This document shows, piece after piece, positions 1-14,340 of a stretch of 64,000 nucleotides of DNA (positions are counted from its first letter, which is position 1; every line of letters starts with the position of its first letter). Position numbers and translations under genes: made by a program. Below the pieces are notes generated by a model. It was given only the letters and a program-made list of their open reading frames with translations, was not told the origin of the DNA and searched no databases. The stretch covers positions 189,001 through 253,000 of the forward strand of contig JACVVK020000341.1 of assembly GCA_018292915.2 (NCBI GenBank). Reading direction: 5' to 3'. Source of the stretch: Batillaria attramentaria. Taxonomy: Eukaryota; Mollusca; Gastropoda; Batillariidae.

Positions 1-216
1 AACCTGTACACAGCAAGGGGAAATTAATATACGTCCCAATTAGGGTCTCTCTCCAGTGGTGCTAGTAGTAGCATAAGTGCTGCCTCCTACCCTGTTTCCA
101 TTTTATGACAAGTAATTGTAGCAGTAGTTAGCAACAGCAGCTGTGTATAATGGTGTTACTGACCTGCAAAAACCCTCACCACTGATTCTCTCATGCCAAC
201 ATCATCCCGACCCCCA

Positions 217-451
217 TCACACACACACACACACACACACAGAGAAGACAGCATGACAACTCACATCTGCAGACATTTCTGATAGAGTGGGTTGAGGATG
301 TTGGAGCGTAGCTGGCTGGAGACATGGTGTGTGTGTGTGTGTGTGGGTGTGTGTGGGTGTGTGTGTGGGTGTGACAGCATGACAACTCACATCTGCAGAC
401 ATTTCTGATAGAGTGGGTTGAGGATGTTGGAGCGTAGCTGGCTGGAGACAT

Positions 452-545
<94 letters not shown>

Positions 546-788
546 TGACAGCATGACAACTCACATCTGCAGACATTTCTGATAGAGTGGGTTGAGGATG
601 TTGGAGCGTAGCTGGCTGGAGACATGGTGTGTGTGTGTGTGTGGGTGTGTGGGTGTGTGGGTGTGTGGGTGTGTGTGTGTGTGTGTGGGTGTGACAGCAT
701 GACAACTCACATCTGCAGACATTTCTGATAGAGTGGGTTGAGGATGTTGGAGCGTAGCTGGCTGGAGACATGGTGTGTGTGTGTGTGT

Positions 789-829
<41 letters not shown>

Positions 830-848
830 TGACAGCATGACAACTCAC
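217..848 (-). repeat. Four extra copies of the ZSWIM8 exon-26 end and donor, separated by CA tracts
   Basis: Downstream of the real donor at 848, four near-identical copies of the last part of exon 26 follow, with copied exon ends at 711, 565, 391 and 265. Each copy keeps the GTGAGT donor and is preceded by a long (CA)n tract (GT on the plus strand) and CCATGTCTCCAG. From that AG to the donor is exactly 51 nt (for example 315-265). Spacing between copies varies (126-174 bp) with the CA length. Confidence 0.93.
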
Positions 849-1026
849 ATCTGCAGACATTTCTGATAGAGTGGGTTGAGGATGTTGGAGCGTAGCTGGC
901 TGGAGACATGGACCGGGTTGTTCCTGGCCAGAAAGTGAGCAGCCTCCATGGCCAGGTCGTACAGCACGAAGGGACTCACTACAGCGTTCACTGCACTTGC
1001 ACAGAATTGCTGCAGGTACGTAGAGC
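849..1026 (-). CDS. ZSWIM8: ZSWIM8 exon 26, last exon seen in the window
   Basis: The exon reads STYLQQFCASAVNAVVSPF, then VLYDLAMEAAHFLARNNP, then SQLRSNILNPLYQKCLQ, and ends with the split codon AT before a GTGAGT donor. It matches the vertebrate YVHQFCVGAAKGVLSPFVL block. Its last 51 nt and donor recur four more times downstream in the intron. A possible next acceptor (GTGTACAG) lies at the very edge, with an exon starting at position 3, but only three bases remain to judge it. Confidence 0.9.
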
Positions 1027-2395
1027 CTGGGACAACAAGTGATCAACGTCAGAAACAAACTGCATGAATACCAAAATAAATTTTAAACTAGAGAGGCAGC
1101 AGCCTCCATGGCTCCCTTGTGACATGAGTATGTTTGTAAAAATCATCAAGCCAAGTAAGGTGTCTCTGGTGTTTCTTAGTTCCTTGCAATATTACAGTTT
1201 TACTTAAAACTGTTTGTATGGCCTTGACCTTGGGTCAAGGTCATTCAAATGAGATCTCATCAATGTCTATCATTATGCCAAATTCGAAGCCTCTAGTATT
1301 TGTAGTTTCTCCAAAACCGGTATATTGAAATTCACAACAGACAGGTTTAATGACCTTGACCTTGAGTCAAGGTCATTCAAAGTGGTACGTATGCATAGGT
1401 ATTATCAATGTCTATTAGCATACCAGGTTTGGTGTCTCTGCTCTTTGTAGATTCTGAGAAAATGCCAATGTTAAGGTTTCACAAAAATAGCTTGTACGGC
1501 CTTGACCTTTACACAAGGCCATTGAATACATGTATATCTGTAAAGTTCTTATCAATGTCTATCATCATGCAAAGTTTAAAATCTCTGGTGTTTGTAGATT
1601 CCAAGAAAATGCCAATGTAAAATTTTCAAACAGACAGCTTTAGTGCCCTTGACTCAAGGTCAAGGTCATTCAAAATGATATATTTTGAGAGGACTTATGG
1701 CTGTCTATTAGCGTGCCAAGTTTGGTGCCTCTGCTCTTTGTAGACTCTGAGAAAATGCCAACGTTAAGGTTTACTGCAGAAATGTGGAAAATAGCTTGTA
1801 CGGCCTTGACCTTGACAAAAGGCCATTGAATACATGTATGTCTGTAAAGTTCTTACCAATGTCTATCGTCATGCAAAGTTTACAATCTCTGGCTTTTGTA
1901 GATTCCAAGAAAACGTGAATGTAAAATTTTCAAACAGACCGCTTTAGTGACCTTGACTCAAGGTCAAGGTCATTCAAAATGATATATTTTGAAAGGTCTT
2001 ATGGCTGTCTATCAGCAGGCCAAGTTTGGTGCCTCTGCTGTTTGTAGATTCTGAGAAAATGCCAATGTTAAGGTTTACTGCGGAAATGCGGAAAATAGCT
2101 TGTACGGCCTTGACCTTGAAACAAGGCCATTGAGTACATGTATATTTGTAAAGTTCTTATCAATGTCTATCAGCATGCAAAGTTTAAAGTCTCTGGTGTT
2201 TGTAGATTCCAAGAAAATGCCAATGTAAAATTTTCAAACAGACCGCTTTGGTGACCTTGACCTTGAGTAGAGGTCATTCAAAGTGATATATTTTGAAAGG
2301 TCTTAGGACTCTCTATCAGCAAGCCAAGTTTGGTGCCTCTGCTATTTGTAGATTCTGAGAAAATGCCAATGTTAAGGTTTCTATATATTTACTGC

Positions 2396-2436
<41 letters not shown>

Positions 2437-5400
2437 GACGACGGAGGGTTAGTACATAGACTCCCTTTGTTACACAAGGGAGCCAAAAAAACAAATGCTT
2501 GACACATGCAGCGATGAGGTCATATTACATGCAGTATTTAGAACACTGCTGTGAGGAAATCTATCAGACCCTGACTGAAAGCAGCAGAAAGGCTGACAAT
2601 AATGAAAGTGACAATACGTTCCACACATCTCTAACTTACATGTTCCCGGTGTGTATTACTTACCTAGCTTCATGGCGATACTGAGAAGCCACTTGACGTC
2701 CTCTCCGTACGGTGGGTTGCGAGCGTACTTGGTCTGAGGGCGGTCGTCGTGGACACGGCGAGCAAGGGTTTCCATGGCCAGCATGCCCACACGGAACGCG
2801 GCACTCAGGTACTTGAGCTGGCCAGGACTGTGGCCATTAGGTGGGAGGGGTGCTATGTTCAGCACTTGACCTGTATCACATCAACACAGTTATGGTATGG
2901 ACGGGGTGGCATACACGTCCAAGTGCTAACCCTGCCTTTCATCTCAAATCCTGTACCACTACAAAAGTACAAGCCACCGAACACTTGTGTAGAATATGAC
3001 CACACAAACAGTACCACTACAAGCCACCAAACATTTGGGTAGAATATGACCACACACACAGTACCTCCGCCTTGAACCGACAAAGAAAAAACTGCATCTA
3101 CTGCATGTAATGGCTTTGCACAAAGCTCTGTTTCCCCCAAATTCTGTCAGTACGCTTTTTTTTCTGCCTTGTGTATTGGACTGGTTAGCTTTCTCACAGG
3201 ACAGAGAAGATAGACGTGCAAACCATGCTGCAGACACCTAGATGGCTAACAGTTAAGGAAAGATATTCACATCCTAAAGAGTCAACGGCAACTCATGACT
3301 GAGGTGAAGTTAAACGCAAAGTCTGTTTCAGCTTCCCTCACTGTGACTGATTCATTTTTTTCTTTGCAACAGTGAACAACTGCCTATCTCCACAACCCCT
3401 CTGTTTGCTCAGAGACATGAGTAACACCAAAGTTGTCCTCTCGTGTCACAAGAAGTTGACATCACTGACCTGAGTTGACCGTGTTGGTGACAGGGTTGCC
3501 GCCAGCGTCCACCGAGTGCAGAGCGTGGATGTGAGCCACTGCGGCCCCAGCAGTCGTGGGCAGGGTGTGGGTGGTCACCTGGCAACTGGGTGGGTACACC
3601 TGCACTGTGGCAGGAACGCTGGAGGCCAGTTGACGAAGGTGGGGTGGGGATGCGTGGTACAGCTGACCCCCAGGTCCTGTTGCCAAGCCCTGCATGGCGG
3701 TGGCAGTGAACGTGGCCTGGGTGGCATACGGTGCGGGATAGGAGGTGACATAGGCCGGGTGCAGGCCATGAGAGTGGATGGGCAGGTGATGCTGGGAGTA
3801 TGTGTGCTGATGGAACGTCCCTGCCGACACCTGCATATAAAGAAAGCCAGAGTTGAAGAGTGATGTATTATACGTAGTGCATCAGCCTGTACACAAACAT
3901 GTAATGATATACTGTATCAGATCAAACTCATCCTCATTTCACAGACACATCAGTCAGCTACATTTACCATGTGCACTTAAAAAGAAAAAAAGAAAAAAAA
4001 AAAAAGAAAAAGGAAAAGACAAGACAGAATGAGAATGAGACACAAGAAACTGCCGCCAACCTGTTGAACATAATTATATGCAGCCGGTGGGAGGTAGGCG
4101 GAGGGCTGTAACTGGCCAGCGGCAGGGTGTGGCGCCCCCTGGGGAGGGATGGCATGGGCGTAGGGCAAGACGACGGCTTGTGCCATGGGACTGGAGGCAT
4201 GGGTCAGAATCTGCGGGCTGGATGTTGGTTGTGCCTGACTGACCACACCTGCTGCCACAGCAACAGCCGCAGCCTGTGTGTAGTGAACTGTTGCCAAGGA
4301 GACGGGGCTCGAACGCTCAACCACAACCGCGTTGCTCACCTGCAACCACCAATCAAAGTTTTGTAAAATGCAGACTAACAAATATAAGTCCTACAACTGT
4401 GCGGTACTGACCACATCACACACTGCCCTCCTCTCTAACTGGTTTTACTGCTGATGGCTATATCCTCTCAGCTGCTGAAAACACTGCGTGATACCCTCTC
4501 AACTGCTGCACTAGTGACTGCCAAAACCTTAATATCTGATCACTGATACCATGTGGATTATGTTAGCTGAGGGGCAGACCAAGCGTCTAATCATAAAGAA
4601 TTCTTCCACACACATACCTGCGGCAAGTTAGGAACGGCAGCACCGCCTACAGCAGGACTCTCTGCATCACGCCTCTGGTTCCCGGCTCCAGGCTGTGGCC
4701 CGTTCTGAGCCTGGGACTCGGCCACTTCCTCCGCCATCTCGTACCAGTGATGAGCCACCTCAAACAACACCTCCGGGAAAACGCCGCCCCCTTCTGCTGC
4801 CTGCTCTACGGCCAGACACGCTCGCTCAAGCATGTCCCAGCTCTGCTCACGACACTGGTACAGCGCCCTCTGGACCTGGTGGGGAGGACAGAAAAAGGAG
4901 CCATGATCAGTTAACATCAGGGATGATGTCATGAAGCAGTTATCATGTCCAATGGTAAACCAAGTGAAAATCCACGCTGTTTGTAAATGCTGTTGGTAAA
5001 GCTAGGAATGTGAGTACATGGTATTGATGGCAAGCACATAATGAGGACAAATCTCATGAAGTAAGAATGAACAGGCACAGTCTGCTCACAACAGTTTGAA
5101 TGATCAACTAGCAATTTCAAGACACAACACTCATGCCACAATACACACAAACTATCCATACAAGTACCTCTGATGGGTTGAGGGCGTGTGCGTGAGGCAG
5201 ACAGGACAGGGCCAGCTCTGCCGCCACGCGCACCATGGTGGGGTCACGACCTCTGGAGGCTCGGTCAGCGAGGGAAGCAACCTCTGGAGGCGTTAAGTGT
5301 CCCTCCCACGTGTCAATGATAATACGCACAGCAGCACTGCCGATTTCCATTGCCTGGCCTGGTCAACAGTAATAAAAACTACAGTCAAATGGTTTCTACA

Positions 5401-8400
5401 AACACTCATTTCAAGGGCGGTCGGTGGTCTAGTGGTTAAGAGACTTGTCACCAATGCGAGAGGTCAATGGGTTTGAGTCCCACTCGGGGCAAAGAATCTT
5501 TCCTTCTCGTATGTGGCACCGTTCATTCGGGCCGATCGTCGGGGGTTCTCTCCGGGTACTCCAGCTTCCTCCCCCCTCTGCTTTGGAAATGTTCAGCCCA
5601 CCAAATTTGAATAATAAATGTAATTCTAAATTCCGATATTAAATAGCTGAGCTGACCCTTCGCACCACGTGATTGTAATACGTTTATGTCCAGTGTGTGG
5701 GAGAATGCGTGTGATTCACGTGAGCGTGCGTGTTGGGTTCAGTTCGCGGCGCTTTGAGCCGATTCGTGAAATTGGGTAAAGCGCCTATACAATACTCATT
5801 ATTATTATTATTAAATAAAACATAACCACCACCACCGACCAAAAACAAATCACAGACTAGTAAGAACACAGTTCATGTGGCTTATATACTTATATAGTAC
5901 AAAACCAATCTGTTTATGGAAGGCTACTGTCAGGAACAGGCCATTTCATTGTCAGCAGAACATCTTTATGTGGAGCGGCATAACAGCATTAACATAACAG
6001 GACAGACTAGTCTGATGTAAATCTGCGTACCTGCGATCCAGGAGACGTGTGAGGAGTAGGTGCGAGAAAGCCAGTTTGGTGACACACAGTTGCTGAGTCC
6101 CAGCGCATACAGTCCAATCTGAAACGCACACAGGTGCAGGTGGCGATGGGGCCCTGAGTGCGGCGCGGAGGACGAGGGCTGCGTGAACAGGGAGGTGGCG
6201 CTACTGCCTCCAGCCTTCAACAGCACAGTCTTGGCCAGCTCAAACATGAAATGAGCTGACGCCTCGCTGGGCTGGTTGGGTACAGTCGGCATGATGCGCG
6301 CTTTCCCCTTGTACCTGAAATACATCATGTGGGTGACAGCTGTTGCATTCGAGTTCAAACCTTTACTGAGTGGTGGATACGTGTGGCATCTGCACTCATA
6401 CAATATGCTAAACACTGAAGCAAACTTTTTAAAACTTTATTACTCCCTCACGGAGTTTGTACAACTCACAAGTTGACAATACAGATAGCAACATGTACCA
6501 ACCTGAGTCCCTTGATGCCGGTTGAAGACATTCGGCTGTCAGCCAGTAGCTGCTGAGGCAACATCCTGGCCATGTATGGGGTCAGCGGACTGAAATATAA
6601 AACAATAAATTGTAGTTTGTCTTGCACAGTTCACCTCTCATACACCACCATATCCTAGGCTCTGCAGTGCAAAACTTTTTTTTGGTCAAACCTACGTTTA
6701 TCTCTCGTCACACAAAATCTTTAACTACGAAATTCATTATCAACAAAAGTGGAAAGACTTCTGCAGAAAGGGGGTGGAGTGGTTTTTGGGTGCAAAGATG
6801 CTATCTAGAACTGAACTGACCATGGAAACAGTCGTTAATCTGTTCCCTTCTCACCTCTCATTATCTCTGTGTGTAGTGCGAGCGGCCTTGTCGCCTGAAC
6901 TGGACGACCCTAGTGAGTCACTCTCCCCGCTGCTGCCACTGTCTGACCCCGGGCCCTGGTGCTTGCTGAAGTTACGGCGCACCAGTGTTGGGGAGTTGTC
7001 ACTGGACGTTGTCTCAGGGGCACTGCTATCAATGGCTGCCATTCCTGTCCAATGAAGATGATGATCAACGACTCACATACAAGTCATGCCACCAGTCATG
7101 GTCACCAATTGGTCTCATAAAATAACAAGAACAACTGTCAAATGTGAAATGTTAAATGTGAAAACTTTGATTCAGCACCTACTTAAATCTGATGCCAACT
7201 TAAAGCATTAACTATACACTTGTTGATAACATTGTAGTGAGAAAATCTCACCCAGCTGCCTTTGCATTCAGTAAAACAAACAAACAAAAAACCCACACAA
7301 GAGGTGTAACAGACACTGACCTTGAGAAGGTTTTTTCTTCATGCCCAGACAACGTATCTTGGCCTCCAGTGCCTTCAGGTCGTCCCCTTCCTCCTCCAGC
7401 GCTGAGCTGTCCGTATCTTTACCACTGTCAACAACACAAGCATAACTTTCACATGCTGGCCACAAACTTCACTGGGGAAATATCAAAAGGTGACTGGCGC
7501 TTGCCAAATACTGATGACTGACTCCCTTCAAAAGCAAGCAGTCCGCCTTAAAGACTAAACTGATGTGAAAATAGAAGCTTTTGTAACACTAACAGGTTTG
7601 GCGAGCACATCAATGTGATACAGGAGTTTTACACACAGTGACATACAAAGTAAAACAGGCAAACAATACTTGGGGAACAGCTTTAAACATCTTACCTGTT
7701 GTACCTGAGTGAATATGTAGTCTTGGGTCTGGCTCCGCCCCCAATTCCCAGCATGCCGCTGGCACCATTACCCCCCGACGCTGAGGGCATGGACTGTGTA
7801 GGAGTGACGTCATTACTTGACCCTGCATCTCCGTTATCCCCGTGACCACCACCACCACCACTGGGTTGTCTGTCCGGGGCGTAACCCCCTTGCTGGCTGG
7901 TGGAGGGGTGGCGTGAGCGTGACATCGATGTACTGGAAGAACTGGGTGAGGCTGCGGCCGCCACAGAATTACCGTGGGAAGCAGCGTCGTGATACAGGAC
8001 GGAGCTGGAAGGTGCGGCAGTGGTGCCGGTAGCAGCGTGGGGGTGGGGGTGGGGGTGGGCGGCAGTTGCCGTGGCAGCTGCAGCGGCTGCAGCAGCACGA
8101 CTGTTGAGGTAGGTGACTAGGCTGGGGGCTTTGTACTGCGTGTTGACTTCCTTGTCCAACAGCTTGTCCATGATCTGTAACAACAAAGAAATTAAACAAA
8201 TATTCAGGGATTCACATCCGCATCGGACATCGGACATAGACCTATTAATTTCCCAAATGTCCGATTGTTTTGGGGAGATTCAGGACAAATGTCCGATTAC
8301 ATTGACGACAGAAGCGGACAATGTCCTATTCTTTTTTCGCAAGGCCGGACACAGCATTGCGCAAACCGCGGACGAGTTTCGCTTGGCCGAAACCGGCCCC

Positions 8401-11400
8401 GCTGAACTGGTTAGCGAACGAAGGCTACAAGGTGGCCGATAGGCTAATCATCTCAGTGTAATACTGATTCCGTTCGGCGTTATCGCGTGATCGAACCTGG
8501 ATGAGAAGAAAAACTAGTTTGGCCAATGGCTGTCGTCCGATCTCGTCAGTCAGCCAATCAAAAGCGCCAACGACCGGCGCGCGGTCGCCGTTTTGCAGCT
8601 TACGAATCCGTGCGATCTTCGCGCCGATGAAGGATTTATTTGGATTTTTTTTACTCGAATAATTAAACCAACAGAAAGAAAAATACAATGCTGATCGTTT
8701 CTGAGGGGCAGACGCGACGTTTTAGCTACAAAAATACATGATGATCGTCCAACTTGGGCGTACGCGTACCGGATTTTCCCAGGGGCTCTCGCATCCATTC
8801 GTTCTTTGCCGGCGTCGAGAAAGCATTAAACGGTTGTGTTTTCTTACGCAAAACTAAAACAGCACAACAAAAAATGCATTGCGGATCGTTTCTTAGGACC
8901 AGACACGACGATTAAGTTACCAACAATTTGCCTAGAATGATCGTGCGCGGGCTGTGGTACACCTGACTTGCGAGTACCGGATTTTCCCGAAGTCTGTTTT
9001 AAGACGATAATCAATACGAAAAATCAATACTAGTGATCTCATTTGGAGGAGGGACTAATCAAGATAACCACATGGTTAACAGTCAGGGATTAAGATCTTC
9101 CACCGTGCTTTTGTCGGATTTCCACCTTTGGCTAAACATTTTCTGGCCTCTCAAAAAGTCAAAAACGGTTTCAGTCAGTCCGGCCTTGTCTGAAGCACTT
9201 AAACTGAATCACTTCCACAGATTTCAGTGTAATTAAAAACAAATCTTGAGGAGCATTCCCCTGCACACCTCTTGCTTAATAATTAAGCAGACGTGCACGC
9301 CTGGCTTTCACACTTCATCACCATAGTAAGTGTTAGGCAGTTTGTGGTAAACACACTGTGTAGTTTTACACAGATAAAGAAACACCTGTACTTAGAAATC
9401 AAAATGTGTACTTGCAAACTGTTAATTTGTACAAAGTGTCATCCTGTTAAGTGGGTCCGACTATTACAGATACACTTTGCTATGAAAAAACTACTCTTTG
9501 CCCCCCCCCCTCCACTAAACCATGCTGAACCTTTCTCAGTTTCTGAGAGTAAACTGACAGATGTTCTGTGTGGATATTAGAGTTTGATTCTCCACAATGA
9601 TTATTTGGATAAACGTGTGTACAGCAGCATGAGGTCTATAATAGCTTGAGTCTAAGGGTTGAAATTTGAAGGGAAATGTGGTAGATAAGAATAGCTATCA
9701 AGTGCTCTCAGGTGCCACGAGAGGCCTAGAATTGGCCCTTAAATTTGGCAAAATTCGTGTTGCCCCCCTTGTCCCCCCAGCAGGGCTCTGCCCCTCCACC
9801 CCGCCGGGGCCTGGACGGCCCCTGGACCCCAACCTGGGAAAAGAAGTTTCAGTATTTTCAAAACTGCCAGCTTTCACCCATGCATCTTGGCAAGGGCGCG
9901 GTTTAGCTCAATTCACTATATATATACAAGAACAGACACCTCGTCAGCACGTTGATCAATAAAAGATTGGAAAACATTGAATGTCCTATTGTTTTTGATT
10001 TTTCAGGACAAATGTCCTATTGTTTTGGTTGAGACCAGGACATTTGTCCTATTGAACCCAAAATGGATGTGAATCCCTGAATATTTTATGGATGCTGAAC
10101 AGATGTGTACACCGTATCCACATTCTGCACCCAGTGTACTAGCTAACGGACAGCCAAACATGGTGAACAATTCAAGTATAACACTAGTTCACATTAGTCA
10201 AACAAAATGAAGTTAAACATTTCCCAGTTACCTGTCCACTTAACAAACCCAGGCAGTTCATTTCTTGAATAGACAACTATGTCTCTACATATGGCCTAAC
10301 ATAAGATCCTCCAGGTGTCTAACACTAGACTCCACACCTACCTTGCTGAGTTTGACGATGTCGTCCTTGTACTGCACCAGCATGGCGATGGCCAGTTCTC
10401 CTCGCTGGCGTCGGATACTCTCACACAACAGTGGGTGTTCCGCCTCCGAGATGTTGGCTTTCAAACCTGTGTGGGGCAAGCACCAAATGGTTGTATCGTT
10501 AACAGATTAATCTCACACATGACACTGTTTGGCAACATGAATGTTATGAGTTTTGTCTCGGAAGTCCACCTGCCTCCTCTTTTAAAGTGTGTGGTAAAAA
10601 AATTACACTACCAGAAAGAATATGGCATGAAAATATCCCTGGATTCTTAGTCAATATATGACCAACAAGCGTGAGAGAAACAAAGGCACACAACCCCAAG
10701 AGAGACATACCAAGGGCAGTAACTGCTGCTTCAAAGCCCAGCTTCTCATCTGCTGCTGAGTGCACTGGAAAGAGAAACGTAACTGGACATTTAGACAATG
10801 CAACCAGACAGTAATGCTTGTAGATGTCAGCAACAAACAAATAAGCTGGCATAACCACCATCTCTTATGTATCATAAATAGAGGGAGGTACAAACAGTTT
10901 GACCACACAAGTGTTTGCACTCTCCCATTTCACCATCACGTGAGTGTTAAGATGGATTAGGTGGCTTTACACCCAAAACCCGCGGATTCTAATTCTGGCA
11001 GACAATAAAGTGTTCTAATCCTCTTTCCATTGACCTCATCTTTGATATCACCTTTGCCATGGGAATAAAGGTTACCCCTGTCTGTGTCAACGCTGAAGCA
11101 ATGACAGATAACAAGAGACACGTTGCCACCTACATGGTAGACAGAGGGCCTCGAATATGAAGGTAGCCAGCGTGAGCGGCAGAAGAGCGTCTCCTCGGGA
11201 CTTGAGCGTGCCGTCACGCAGCTGCTCAGCGCGGGTATGCAGGGCGCGCATCTCCATGGGACCGAGTGGGATCTTCTTCAACAACTGCAGCAGTTCTGAC
11301 TCTTGGTACGCCAGCTTCACCTGAACACGGAGAAACGGGAAGAAAATATACGGATAATGATCTTACGACAAATCAGAACAAACATATGCATTTAACAGCC

Positions 11401-14292
11401 AAATTTCATCACCTACTGCTCCACACACTGACACAGGAACCTAACCCAGTATGATAGGCACAAGGTAGTGAAGGAAAGAATGAATATACCTACTGCTCCA
11501 CACACTGACACAGGAACCTAACCCAGTATGATAGGCACAAGGTAGTGAAGGAAAGAATGAATATACCTACTGCTCCACACACTGACACAGGAACCTAACC
11601 CAGTATGATAGGCACAAGGTAGTGAAGGAAAGAATGAATATGCCTACTGCTCCACACACTGACACAGGAACCTAACCCAGTATGATAGGCACAAGGTAGT
11701 GAAGGAAAGAATGAATATGCAGTGGTGGCGGTTATTTTGTTTTATGCTATTGTAATAACCTTCACTTTTACACAAATCTGCCAGAGCTACAGAGCTGTGC
11801 TACAAATACAGTCAGTATGATTGGATGAACTTCCAAAGTCCAGAAAATGAAGGCATTTGAACAACTTTTTTTGTAAATTATGTAACATGACTGATTTCTT
11901 TACATGGGTGGTAACTCTTCTAAAACTTCGGAAAGTGAAAAATCGTGACAGGTATGTCTGGAGAATATGACCGCCCATTTCATGTGATCTCAAAGTAAAA
12001 AGCCCTCCCATGAGGTGGTTTAGGACATAGCCATGATTTCATCCGTCCACACACACACATACACACATCGCACAACTCCCGCCAAAAAGAACGCAGCAGC
12101 ATGGTGTGCACGTAGGTGTCTGTGACGCAGATTTCGTTACGTCACTGTGTGCATGAAAGTATGTATTGTCTGGAGAAACGTCACAGTTTTGTTTTGTATC
12201 ACTGAAACTTGCTGATGCTTGCAGCAAAATCTGCCCCATTCTACGAATTTGTTCTCTATAGAGAAACAACTTAAAAAGCGCCAAGAATGTGAAGCATGTA
12301 GAGAAAAGCAAAGTGTTTTATCAACACCACACTCCCTACTGACAACACAACCATTGAGATAAACTCACCTCCAAAGCTTTGCACGATGCAGGGGGCCGTG
12401 CCAGCTCCATGCCGAACATGCCGATCTTGAAGGCCAGGTAGTGACACTGGGGATCCTCAGACAACACGCTACATAGGAAGGAGGCCTTGGCCAGGGTGGA
12501 GCTGGCTAGCAGGCTGATTGTGTTCAGTGCCTTCTTCTTCTTGGCTATGTTGGATTTGTGGAAAATAAGCACTACGCGTTATGGTTAGTTACGAGTAGAA
12601 TACAATGAACACATCTACAGACAGAAAAAAACAAACCCAACCCAAAACAAAACAAAACAAAAACACTTCTTTTCTCTAAACAGTATTCTCAAAGGAAAGT
12701 CCCCTCCCCCACTCCCCCCCTCAAAAAAAGGCCTCTTTCTCTTTTATTAAATTTAATATGTGCAACCTTCTGCAAAAATGAAAGATTGTAAATACAGCAT
12801 GCACCGCAATTTGAAACACTGCAAACACACCAAACATTATCCACAATTATGCCTCTATGATCTATCAAAGTTCAGTGACAGCGGAGACCATCCTTCAGTT
12901 ACTCACACTTTGGCGTCGAGGCGCCACTGACAGTGTTGGCAAAGAGGTCAGGAGGTCGCAGCAGCATCTCTTCAGCCAGCTGTTGTGCCAGGTGACACGC
13001 TTCTTTTGTATGGCCATGGGCATGCAGTGCTTCTGCTCTTGCAAACAGGATCTGACAGGGGAAAATACAGGATTTCTTTCAAAATACAAACTATTACTGA
13101 AGGTGAAAACCACTGAAACAAATACATTCTGAAACAACAATAAACAAGAAACAAACAAACAAACAAAACAGAACAAACACACTGATATTCCAAAGTGTGG
13201 CTTTATAAAAACAGCAGCCATGTTGAAAGAGAGAAATAAAGAAAAAGTAAGATGTTGTTACTGACCTCCTGTACATTGTCCATCTTCTTCAGGCCGGAGA
13301 AAAGATTGGGTTCGTCCGATTTCTCCTTCTTCCGCTTTTCTGGGTCTGTGACCTTGGCCTTGGTGTCATAGAAATACATCTGGTACTCGTCACTGGACTG
13401 CTGCGACTCGGAGGAGGGGTCGACGTTACCTGCACCACCACCAGCACCTGCTGCAGCAACCTGACTAGATTCTTTACTATCTTTAGCACTGAGATCAGAT
13501 GACGCTGATGGCTGTGGGGTGGCCGAGTCTTCAGCCTGACCACCAGATGGTGCTGTGTCACTGCTGGTGCCAGAGGGAATGACAACAGTGACAAGAGTGG
13601 AGGTAGAAGAAGCTCCTCCCCCATCCTGCGATTCCTCAAACACCTCGCCGTCAGGCTGGTCCTGAGAGTCTCTAAGGCGGCGGTCAGCAGCCTCAGCTGG
13701 GGAGATCTCCGGCTCATCCAGAGAGTTACTGCGAGAGTGGAATCCCTTTGTGTTGTCACAACTCGAATCTGAATCCCTGAAGTGGCGGCTTTCTGGCTCG
13801 CAAAACCCTTCTGAACCTGAGCTGACAGCCCCGTCATTGAGGCATGAGTCCCTCCTGGTGATAACCCCCCGCACCTCCATCCGGCCGGTACGAGAGCGCA
13901 GTTCCTGAGATCGTTGGGAATGAGCAAGGTTTCTGGAATTGTCTGTGCTAATGATGTCCTCCGAGCATATCGTGACGGGCTGCACGCGCGAGGGTTTCTT
14001 CACGTCACCCCCATCGTGGAACTTGGAGCTGAAGCGGTAGTTCCAGCGTTGCCCGTCCTTACTGGAGTAGGTCACGCCAGGGATGGGGTAGTCCTCCCAC
14101 GTCAGCTGACATGCCTCGATTGCTGGCTTGCAGCCAGAGAAGTTCTCCATGTCCGCCTTCTTGATGTTGTTGGCAGTGTTCCCAGAGCTGGAGTTTCTGG
14201 CTTTGCGCACCTACATATTAGTGTGATAATGCGTTAACATGAAATAATGGTAACAAAGAACAATGAACATCCTAACCATCACCACCTACCTT

Positions 14293-14340
<48 letters not shown>

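Noticed and set aside
191..909. His-Thr-rich frames over the GT tracts
   Set aside because: Translation of microsatellite; only the 849-1026 part is a real exon, in a different reading of the same strand.
5413..5480. Possible tRNA gene from the A/B-box-like sequence
   Set aside because: No full cloverleaf forms, and the same head recurs with a conserved long body, so it is a SINE.
8425..8798. Minus frames in the CpG-rich core of the 1.9-kb element as a transposase remnant
   Set aside because: No recognisable domain; the two frames overlap and the stretch includes non-coding tandem units.
13289..13927. 212-residue minus frame
   Set aside because: An out-of-frame shadow of ZSWIM8 exon 10, whose own frame has family similarity and correct phases.
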